NCBI GenBank assembly: GCA_030427935.1
Contig: JAUICI010000001.1
Location: forward strand, 62,001-126,000
Reading direction: 5' to 3'
Origin: Bacteroidia bacterium
GTDB taxonomy: Bacteria; Bacteroidota; Bacteroidia; Flavobacteriales_D; Crocinitomicaceae
Length of the DNA: 64,000 bases
In this document: positions 17,005 through 25,300 of the stretch, in pieces
How positions within the stretch are numbered: position 1 is the first letter of the stretch
How the letters are laid out: each line of letters starts with the position of its first letter
Position numbers and translations under genes: made by a program
Notes under the pieces: generated by a model
Seen by the model: only the letters and a program-made list of their open reading frames with translations
Database searches by the model: none
Told to the model about the DNA's origin: nothing

Positions 17005-17735
17005 TCTTCTTCTAGTTCAGGTTCTTTAAATTTCTTCTTTGGTTTCAGCTTAGACCAATTATTTTCAATATTGAAAGAAAGGCCAACTAAAACCGACGCA
17101 TATTCATATCCAATCGTCATTGGAATATCATTTTGGTTTGTTGGCAAATCCAAAGTAAATTGATGTTTCAAAAAAGAACGATCATAATTGACCGATAAGA
17201 AAAGTCGTATTTGATCCTTAAAACAGTAACCTGTTCGGGCTTCGGCATTCATTCCGACATCAAAAGGCATTTTCACTTTTGGTTTTAAAATGTGATTTGT
17301 AGCATTCAATTCATATATAAATTTACTTGAAAGAAATACGGTTGCGGAAAAACCAAATAAGAACTGAGCAAAGTATCTTTCACCTACATTAATTCCGACT
17401 TTAACCGGAATTGATAAATGATCCGTGTTGAAAGCCATATTTACTTTGGTATTTGGATCTAAAAGAACCGAGTATAGGTATCCGCCCTTACTCACAAAAA
17501 TTAGATCCGAGTTTACAATCAAACTATTGTTGCGCATGTAGGTGTAACTTAATTCCATAGAATATGAAGTCATACCTCGAGCAGGATCGGGTATAAAAGA
17601 GGACAAATTTTGTTCAGGTAACGAAACTCCTGCAAAACTAAAAGCAACTCCTCCATGAGCTCCAAACCAGTGCTTATGCGTTTGCCCAAAACATTGGCTT
17701 AGAATAAGTAAAAAGATTAGGTAAATAATTTTCAT
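17001..17735 (-). CDS. Outer-membrane beta-barrel protein, array member 2
   Basis: 244 residues. Signal peptide ~1-18 (IIYLIFLLILSQCFGQ), first strand HWFGAHGGVAFSF, central motif HLSIPVKVGINVGERYFAQF, last strand YASVLVGLSFNIE and a charged tail (KLKPKKKFKEPELEEE). The tail resembles that of member 3 and suggests a common contact on the periplasmic side. Upstream lies a short inverted repeat (17743-17757). Confidence 0.8.
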   Translation of the reverse strand: MKIIYLIFLLILSQCFGQTHKHWFGAHGGVAFSFAGVSLPEQNLSSFIPDPARGMTSYSMELSYTYMRNNSLIVNSDLIFVSKGGYLYSVLLDPNTKVNMAFNTDHLSIPVKVGINVGERYFAQFLFGFSATVFLSSKFIYELNATNHILKPKVKMPFDVGMNAEARTGYCFKDQIRLFLSVNYDRSFLKHQFTLDLPTNQNDIPMTIGYEYASVLVGLSFNIENNWSKLKPKKKFKEPELEEE

Positions 17736-17742
17736 CGTTCAA

Positions 17743-17757
17743 AATAGGTCTCCTATT
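17743..17757. promoter_or_regulatory. Short inverted repeat before barrel array member 2
   Basis: AATAGG-tct-CCTATT is an exact 6-bp inverted repeat 8 bp before the ATG at 17735. It could hinder or control initiation on the polycistronic mRNA. Short enough to be chance. Confidence 0.25.
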
Positions 17758-17806
17758 CTAAACAACGAAAAGTCAAAAAAATTACATTTTTTGCTAAAAA
17801 AGAAGT

Positions 17807-18553
17807 CTAATTCGTCGAAGGACTATACTTCTCCAATTGCTTTTTCTTGATTTTTTTATGCAGTCTGAAGGACAAGCCTATGGCTCCATGAATCCCTTTA
17901 AATCTTGCCGTTCGATAGCCCTCGGTTGGTGTACCGTTTTCGATGGTTTGCATGGGGAGTAAGTGTTTGGTTAAGCTTTGAGAATAACCAGCGGTGAAGG
18001 TGAGCAATACATTTTCTCCTAACTGCCCCCCAATCCCAATTTCACCAATCCAAGCCAATTCAAAGTTTTTAATATTTGTCCAATTATCCCATGATGAGGC
18101 CTCAATACCGTTTCCTTGTAGATTTGGCGTCCAATCAGCTCGATTGATAATCGAATAGGATGGGATGAGTCCAGCGGCCATTACAAAGAAGAATTTGCCA
18201 CCTAGTCGAAAACCAACTTTAATTGGGACACCCACTTTATGAAAATCATAGGAATAATTGCCAGTTGTATCACTATTTGCAGTGGCATCATTGGCGTTGA
18301 TTAAGATCGGTTCATTATTCAGTCCAAACCCTTTTCGATCATAGCGCAATCCAATATTGAAATAAAACCACTTTTCCGGAAAGTACTGATAATTCAATTC
18401 ACCAAAATACAAATGTTGTGGATCCATTTCTCCTGAAGTTCCACTTAAAATATTGGCGCTAGAATAGGTATAACCACCATTGAAGCCAAAATAATGTCCT
18501 TGCCCAAAAGCAAAGACCGACAAAAAGGCGAATAAGAAAAGTAGCTTTTTCAT
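17807..18553 (-). CDS. Outer-membrane beta-barrel protein, array member 1
   Basis: 248 residues from the ATG at 18553 (MKKLLFLFAFLSVFAFGQ, a clean signal peptide). An in-frame start at 18619 would add 22 residues in front of the signal peptide and lies within the predicted promoter, so I reject it. First strand HYFGFNGGYTYSS, central motif KVGVPIKVGFRLGGKFFFVM followed by AAGLIPSYSI, last strand HGAIGLSFRL, then a basic tail (HKKIKKKQLEK). First gene of the five-barrel array. Confidence 0.8.
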   Translation of the reverse strand: MKKLLFLFAFLSVFAFGQGHYFGFNGGYTYSSANILSGTSGEMDPQHLYFGELNYQYFPEKWFYFNIGLRYDRKGFGLNNEPILINANDATANSDTTGNYSYDFHKVGVPIKVGFRLGGKFFFVMAAGLIPSYSIINRADWTPNLQGNGIEASSWDNWTNIKNFELAWIGEIGIGGQLGENVLLTFTAGYSQSLTKHLLPMQTIENGTPTEGYRTARFKGIHGAIGLSFRLHKKIKKKQLEKYSPSTN

Positions 18554-18589
18554 AATCAAGTAAATAATCGAATTACAAGTAGTAAAGCG

Positions 18590-18619
18590 GAAATTTACGA
18601 GTTTCTTGTTCAAAAGCAA
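18590..18619 (-). promoter_or_regulatory. Promoter of the five-barrel array
   Basis: On the minus strand TTG (18617-18619), 19 bp, then TAAATTTC (18590-18597), one mismatch to TAnnTTTG. The predicted start of transcription is ~30 nt before the ATG at 18553, which supports that start. Confidence 0.5.
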
Positions 18620-18670
18620 AACGGTTGCATGTTGGTTCCGATTTGCAATCGGGCACCCATTTGCACACCT

Positions 18671-18709
18671 AAAAGAAAAAAGGTAGCTCTACGCTTAGAA
18701 CCACCTTTT
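18671..18709 (-). terminator. Rho-independent terminator of asd
   Basis: On the minus strand a 14-bp stem (AAAAGGTGGTTCTA pairing with TAGAGCTACCTTTT, two G-T wobbles) with a 4-base AGCG loop is followed by TTTTTCTTTT. It lies 74 bp after the asd stop and separates asd from the barrel array promoter. Confidence 0.85.
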
Positions 18710-18782
18710 AAAATTATACACGAAAAAAACTACTCTGACTAACTAAATGCCAAAAGCGTGCCAAAAATTGGAAACCCCCTGT

Positions 18783-19769
18783 TTATACGAGTTTGTTCGT
18801 GATTAAATATTGTGCTATTTGTACCGCGTTTGTTGCAGCTCCCTTTCTTAAATTATCGGCTACAATCCACATGTTTACCGTATTTGGATTTGTAAAGTCT
18901 TCTCGAATTCGTCCTACAAAGACTTCATTCTTTCCTTTCGCATATTTAGGCATCGGATAGGTGTTGGTATCCGGATTATCCTGCACAACCACGCCTTCTG
19001 TTTCATGCAAAAGCTTTCGAATTTCTCCCAAATCTGGTGTCGAAGCGAATTCAATATTCACAGCTTCCGAATGTCCACCTGAAACCGGAACTCTAACAGC
19101 CGTTGCCGAAACATTGATGCTTTCATCTACGATCTTTTTTGTTTCTTTTGTCAACTTCATTTCCTCTTTGGTGTATCCATTATCCTGAAATACATCACAA
19201 TGAGGCAAACAATTCATGTCGATATCATAAGGATAAACTTTCTCGGCATTCTGACCAGCCCTTTCTGCCTCCATTTGATCAATAGCCGCTTTTCCCGTTC
19301 CCGAAACCGATTGATAAGTCGAAACAATGACTCTTTTTACGCCATATTTCTTATGAAGTGGAGCCAAACACATCACCAATTGAATCGTGGAACAATTTGG
19401 GTTGGCAATAATCTTATCTTCTTTCGTTAATAATGAACCATTAATCTCAGGAACAATCAATTTCTTATCTGGATCCATTCTCCAAGCGGAAGAATTATCA
19501 ACCACAGTGCAGCCTACTTCTGCAAATTTTGGTGCCCACTCCAAGGAAGTAGATCCACCTGCTGAGAATATGGCAATATTCGGTTTCATGTCTACTGCAG
19601 TTTGCATGCTTACAATTGGGTATTCCTTGCCACGATAGCTAACCATTTTCCCTACACTTCTCTCTGAAGCTACAGGAATCAATTCTGAAATTGCTACTTG
19701 ATATTCTTCCAGAACTTTCAACATTTCTGTTCCGACCATTCCGGTCGCACCAACTACAGCTATTCTCAT
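18783..19769 (-). CDS. asd: Aspartate-semialdehyde dehydrogenase
   Basis: 328 residues, the usual length. It reduces aspartyl phosphate to aspartate semialdehyde with NADPH, the branch point to lysine/diaminopimelate, threonine and methionine. NADP-binding GATGMVG is at 8-14, catalytic Cys126 in NPNCST, the STYQSVSGTGKAA segment at 150-162, Arg226 in TAVRVPV and catalytic His233 in SGGHSEAVNIEF. It is monocistronic, with its own -7 box and a strong terminator. Confidence 0.97.
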   Translation of the reverse strand: MRIAVVGATGMVGTEMLKVLEEYQVAISELIPVASERSVGKMVSYRGKEYPIVSMQTAVDMKPNIAIFSAGGSTSLEWAPKFAEVGCTVVDNSSAWRMDPDKKLIVPEINGSLLTKEDKIIANPNCSTIQLVMCLAPLHKKYGVKRVIVSTYQSVSGTGKAAIDQMEAERAGQNAEKVYPYDIDMNCLPHCDVFQDNGYTKEEMKLTKETKKIVDESINVSATAVRVPVSGGHSEAVNIEFASTPDLGEIRKLLHETEGVVVQDNPDTNTYPMPKYAKGKNEVFVGRIREDFTNPNTVNMWIVADNLRKGAATNAVQIAQYLITNKLV

Positions 19770-19784
19770 CTTTTAAAATTTTGT

Positions 19785-19792
19785 CAAAAATA
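19785..19792 (-). promoter_or_regulatory. -7 box of asd
   Basis: TATTTTTG on the minus strand matches TAnnTTTG exactly, 15 bp before the asd ATG. No TTG lies at the expected 17-23 bp spacing (found at 12 and 25 bp). Confidence 0.4.
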
Positions 19793-19822
19793 TTATATTT
19801 CTAACAACCATTTAAATCAACC

Positions 19823-22351
19823 ATGCGAATATTCATCACACTGATCTGCGGATTGGTTATAAATTTCACTTGGACTCAGCTTCAAGATGATTTTAGTTCA
19901 AATGCTACATTCCCCAGTTCATGGGGTGGGCAGACAGCAGATTTTCAAATTCAAAACGAAAGTTTGCAATTAAATGCGGCTTCTGCTGGAAATTCGACAA
20001 TCTATTTAGCGCCTTCATTTTTTTATTATTCGGAAACGGAAATTCGATTAAAAATTGATTTATCCTTTTCTCCATCCGGTAATAATCGCTTAAATCTGTT
20101 TATTTTTTCTGATTCGGTTAATGTTCTGAATGCGCAGAATGCCTTTTATGTTCAATTCGGTGAATCGGGTTCGAATGATGCTGTTAGTCTAAGAGGAATT
20201 TTTGATGGTCAGGATTTGGAATTGATACGTGGATTAGACGGGCGAATCAGCTCATCTTTTGAATTGGATTTGAAACTTATCTGGTCCGATTCTTTGATCC
20301 AAGCAGAACTTTGGAATTCCTCTTCAAACTCCTACGAAACCGAATGGACTTATATCGATACCAATTATAGAGAGCCGAATATTCTGAGTTTAAACTGTAA
20401 TTACACAAGCTCAAATAGCAACAATTTTGCCTTCGATGATCTTTATTTAGGCCCGATCGAATACGACACGATTCCACCAGCTATTTCAGGTATAGAGACC
20501 ATGGACAGCACAACAATTCGAGTTTATTTTGACGAGCCGATTGATACGACAAATTTCAATTTGAGTTGGATTGATTTGAATAATCCTAATCAACAAGAAC
20601 CCATCCACTATTTCTACGAAAATGGCGCACTAGATCTTACTTTTCCCCAATCATTTTCAAATGCTACATGGTCGACAATTCAATTTGACACCATAAAGGA
20701 TTTGGAGGGAAATTCAATTGATTTGGATACCACATTTCATTTGATTTATGGGGAAACAGCCACTTATCAGGATATTGAAATTACTGAAATCATGTCAGAT
20801 CCCAGTCCACCTCAATTTTTACCGGAATGCGAATATGTGGAGATTTACAATGCATCCTCTAAGATTATCAATTTGAAGGGTCTTCATTTTGCGGATGCCG
20901 GAGACACCAACTTAATCGATTCCAATGTTTTTCTCTTCCCAGAAACTTATTTTTTATTAGTTGATCCGGCTTATTTGGATTCATTTTCGATTCAAAATAA
21001 ATTGGGAATCGACTTGCCTTCACTCAATAATTCTGCTGATTGGATTGCTTTGCTTTCCATGGATTCAAGTTTAATCGATTCCGTGAATTATGCCAGTAGT
21101 TGGCATGAAAGCACTAAAGACGATGGAGGGTTTTCCTTAGAAAAGGCGGAATTGGGATTTAGTTGTGGGTCATCAAATTGGTTGTCAAGTCAAGATAGTT
21201 CAGGTGGCACTCCGGGACTACCCAATTCCATTTATCAATCTGATTGGAATACGTCTTTCCAACTAGTGGATTGGGAGGTTCCACATGGCAATCAAATCCA
21301 ACTGTTTTTCAACAAAAACATTGAAGACGCCCTCCAAGGAGCACAAATGAGTTGCAATTTTTATTTGGTATCCTATTCAGCTTCCAATAATGAATTGAAC
21401 TTGAATATTGGACAAGAAGCATTTGCCGGTGATCTGGTGGAAGTTGAACTTATGAATTTAATCGATTGTTTTGGAAATCAATTAGACACCAATATTCAAT
21501 TTGAAGTTCCTTTTTCAGCGGGGATAAGCGAACTTTTGATAAACGAAATCTTGTTCGACCCAGAATCGGGCGGGTCTGATTTTGTGGAATTGTACAATTC
21601 AACCGAGAAAACAATTGATCTGAGTGGACTTATTCTTGCAAATCGAGAAAATGATACCATTGCAAATAGAAAATCTCTCGTGTTCCATAAGTTTTTGCTC
21701 CAACCTGAAGAATACTGCGTAATTTCGAAAGATTCAAATTGGCTTAAAAACGTTTTTGAAACGGATATAGGTCGTAAATTTATTCAGATTTCTTCACTTC
21801 CTTCTTTTCCAAATGATTTTGGCTCAGTCTTATTAGTTAATGATCAGGATGACATTATTGATGAGGTCAATTATACTCAAAACATGCACTATCCATTGCT
21901 AGAAGATTTCGAGAATAAATCTTTGGAACGAATCACCTTTTCCGCCCCATCTCTTGATGCAAATAACTGGAACACGGCAAGTGGCAATACTAATTTTGGA
22001 ACTCCGGGTTATCAAAACTCTCAATTCATTGACTCCACCTATTCAGGTAGTCTTAGTTTAAGTTCGGATCATTTTTCCCCTAATAATGATGGCTTGAATG
22101 ACAATCTGAGTATTGGATTGGAGGTTTACATGTCATCAATCGTACATCTGAAAGTCTTTAATATGCTAGGACAAGAAATTATTAAGCTTATTGATGCAGA
22201 ATACCTTAGTGGCAATTATTCTACTGTTTGGGATGGGAAGGACTCAAACGGTAATCTGTGTAATTCTGGGATTTATATTTTTCACCTTCTATTAATTTCA
22301 GATGGTGGAAGAAAATCTAGTAAAAGAAAAACGGCCTACCTAAAAAGATAG
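19823..22351 (+). CDS. Secreted lamin-tail-domain protein with FlgD-like/T9SS C-terminal domain
   Basis: 842 residues. Signal peptide ~1-18. Residues ~20-215 form a beta-rich lectin/jelly-roll-like domain (DDFSSNATFPSSWGGQTADF). Two lamin-tail domains follow: one at ~316 (ITEIMSDPSPP ... EYVEIYNASSKIINLKGLHF) and one at ~570 (LLINEILFDPESGGSDFVEL, then YNSTEKTIDLSGLIL). The end (~750-842) has DHFSPNNDGLNDNL, VFNMLGQEI, GNYSTVWDGKDSNG and NSGIYIFHL, an FlgD-Ig-like sorting domain. Known: such proteins are exported by T9SS to the surface or medium. Role unknown. Its 3' end carries part of the neighbour's terminator. Confidence 0.85.
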   Translation: MRIFITLICGLVINFTWTQLQDDFSSNATFPSSWGGQTADFQIQNESLQLNAASAGNSTIYLAPSFFYYSETEIRLKIDLSFSPSGNNRLNLFIFSDSVNVLNAQNAFYVQFGESGSNDAVSLRGIFDGQDLELIRGLDGRISSSFELDLKLIWSDSLIQAELWNSSSNSYETEWTYIDTNYREPNILSLNCNYTSSNSNNFAFDDLYLGPIEYDTIPPAISGIETMDSTTIRVYFDEPIDTTNFNLSWIDLNNPNQQEPIHYFYENGALDLTFPQSFSNATWSTIQFDTIKDLEGNSIDLDTTFHLIYGETATYQDIEITEIMSDPSPPQFLPECEYVEIYNASSKIINLKGLHFADAGDTNLIDSNVFLFPETYFLLVDPAYLDSFSIQNKLGIDLPSLNNSADWIALLSMDSSLIDSVNYASSWHESTKDDGGFSLEKAELGFSCGSSNWLSSQDSSGGTPGLPNSIYQSDWNTSFQLVDWEVPHGNQIQLFFNKNIEDALQGAQMSCNFYLVSYSASNNELNLNIGQEAFAGDLVEVELMNLIDCFGNQLDTNIQFEVPFSAGISELLINEILFDPESGGSDFVELYNSTEKTIDLSGLILANRENDTIANRKSLVFHKFLLQPEEYCVISKDSNWLKNVFETDIGRKFIQISSLPSFPNDFGSVLLVNDQDDIIDEVNYTQNMHYPLLEDFENKSLERITFSAPSLDANNWNTASGNTNFGTPGYQNSQFIDSTYSGSLSLSSDHFSPNNDGLNDNLSIGLEVYMSSIVHLKVFNMLGQEIIKLIDAEYLSGNYSTVWDGKDSNGNLCNSGIYIFHLLLISDGGRKSSKRKTAYLKR

Positions 22352-22357
22352 ACCGTT
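22320..22357 (-). terminator. Terminator of the Ig-repeat gene, inside the end of the convergent gene
   Basis: Stem AACGG-(mismatch)-CTA paired with TAG-(mismatch)-CCGTT at 22330-22357; on the minus strand it is followed by TTTTTCTTTTA. It overlaps the last codons and stop of the plus-strand gene. Confidence 0.55.
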
Positions 22358-22362
22358 CATTT

Positions 22363-25300
22363 CTATTTTAGTTTCATTCCCGAACTATTCGGGTTATTGG
22401 TTTTTACATTCTTCGTTGGCTTTGTACCACCGGAATTCTTCGGAGTTATGGTTTTATTCTGAACGGGCTTATTATTGGATTTATTCCCACCGGAATTGTT
22501 TCCTTTTCCACCAGAATTATTCAATTTATAATCATTGCTTTTTCCTTTGTTATTTCCTCCACTTTTTCCGCCGTTATTTCCTGGAGGTAATCCCATTGGA
22601 TTCGAACCAAGGTCATATTGAACGATTCTAAAGTCGGAATGTGTTCCAGCTTGATTCGTTCCCGTAACATGAACATTATAAACGCTATTAGCATTGCTTA
22701 AACTTAATGGTAAGCTGAAATCCATTTTACCATTTCCAAAGTTTCTTTGGTAATTTGTGATTGTTTGACCATTTACCTTAAAGATAACTTGATTTGCATT
22801 GGTTACATTTCTTACAAAACCTTTCACCACATATCCTTTTCCGGCTACAAGTTTTGGACTTGAAGTTGGACTTGTAAACACTACTTGAGGTGGGTTTACA
22901 GTTACCGGTGGATTGTAAATGATGATAGCTTTATCCATGTCACTTCCATCTTGATTCACGGCTGTAATACGCACATTATTGTTACCTGGAACTAAACCAG
23001 TGTAGAAAGTCAAGATTCCAGAAGATGGGCTATAATTGAAATTCGAAATCGTACTTCCGTTAAACAATACCGTAATTTGAGAAGCAGAAGCGACATTATC
23101 AATAATCGCCTTGATGGTCATTCCACTATTTGCCGTATTGTAAGGCGAATTGTTTGGATTTGTTATGTCCACTTCCGGTGGGTTGGACTGCTGAATCGGA
23201 TTGTAAGTCACGTTAAATGTTTTCGTGTCTGACCCACATTGATTCTGAACAATCATTTCAAAATTGTTAACACCACTGCTTAAATTCACTGTGGAATTAA
23301 ACGAGTTGGTAACAGCATTGTAAATAAAGTTGATGTTCTGTCCGTTCTTTTTAAACTGAATATTATTAGAATTCTGAATGTCGGATATCGATGCACTCAC
23401 AACAAAATTCGGATTGGTCACCGTTGATGAAACCAAAGTCGGATTGTTCATCGTGATTATCGGATTCTGACATGGACTATGATATATATTCCAAGTATAA
23501 GTCGCATTACCACAGTTATTATTTGCTGAAACAATGACTGAATTGTTACCAGTGTTTAGCGTTAAACTACCAATCAACATTTTTGTTGCATTATCAAAAG
23601 TGAAATTCACATTCTGACCATTCAACTTCAATGTCATATTTGATGAATTGGTGACATGCGCAATACTGGCCTTTACAGTTATGTATTTGCTTACACTTGA
23701 GAAAGTTCCAATACTTGGATTGATTGGAGCAATCGTTGGAGGGAAACAAGGATCATTCGGCTGATTGTAAATGATGAAAGTCGTTGCGGATGATCCACCA
23801 CATGAATTGGTTGCTTCAATTTGTACAACATTGGTTCCTGGATTCAAACTAATGGATTTCGTCAGAATTTTAGTTGAGGTGTTGAAGCTGAATGAATTTA
23901 TCGGCACACCATTCACTCTTAAGGTAATGTATTGTGAATTCGCAACATTCAATAATTGAGCTTTCAAACTGTAAGTGGAAGCATTGGTTACGAAATTGCT
24001 TGTTGCCGGATTCTGGAAAGAAATGACAGGCTTATTACATGGTGTAACAACTGGATTGTAAACAATCATAGCTGTTTTCATGTCGCTTCCAAATTGATTC
24101 GCAGCAGAAATTTCAAAGATATTATTGCCTTGATTCAAAGTGGCATTCATAGTCAATTGCTTGGTACTCGTATTGAAAGAATACAAGAATGGACTCACCA
24201 CCATACCATTTTTCCTCACCTGAACTTGTGACTTACTATCTACATTAAGTATGGTAGCCGTTACGAAGTGATGATTAACATTTACACTATATGGTGAATT
24301 GAAAGGACTTGTAATCGTTACCACAGGAGGGTTTCCTTGCATCAATTGCTCATAATTGATGATGGTCTGCTCTGTATCGGTTCCAGCACTATTAGTCCCT
24401 TTCACTTGGATTACATTATTTCCTAATGCCAAAGTAATTGGGAAAGTGATGACCTTCGTGATCGAATTAAAATTAAAATTCGGATATGGATTTCCATTAA
24501 CTGTCACTTGGATCTGACTGGAATTGTCAACATTTAATACCGATCCTGCTACATTAAATACATTGGTATGCACCGTCAATGGATTTATACTTGGATTTGA
24601 ATAATTCACAACTGGTGGAGCTGCGGAATTAATTTCTTTCAAGATGATTGTTGTGTTTTTCGAATCTTGACCTGCATTATTTGTAGCAGTAATCTCGAAG
24701 ATATTTGCCCCATTAATCAAAGTTGAAGAGAATGTCATCAATTTCGAAGAAGGAACGAATGTAAAGTTTGTTGTCGTAACGCCATTTATCTTCAGCACAA
24801 TCTGACTACTCGATTGAACATTTTCAACCCGTGCAATTAGATTGTAATTTGGAGCAAAAACGGTTTCTGGATTCGTATTAGGATCAATGAAGTTAACTAC
24901 AGGAGGTAACTCAACTTGAGGATTGCTCTTGATGATTACAGTTGATTTTGCATCATAACCAGCCTGATTCGTACCAGATACTTCTATTACATTATTTCCA
25001 TTGTTCAGATTAACTGCAAGATCAACCGTGTTCGTAGCACTATTCCAATTAAAGTTGGTTGTGATTTGACCATTCACTTTAACTCCAATATCAGATTTTT
25101 CATCTACGTTCAACACAGTTGCAGAAACATTCATGCTGGCATCCTGAGTCGTATAAGGATTCAATCCAGGCACGATGAAATTCACGATAGGAGGAAGCGC
25201 TTGTTCAACTAATTCATAGACAATAATAGTTTCCTTAGAATCTGTTCCAACTTCATTCGTTCCAGTTACTTTAACTGTATTTGGACCTCCATTTAATGTA

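Noticed and set aside
18561-18619. Upstream extension of barrel array member 1 to 18619
   Set aside because: The extra residues precede a clean signal peptide and overlap the predicted promoter.
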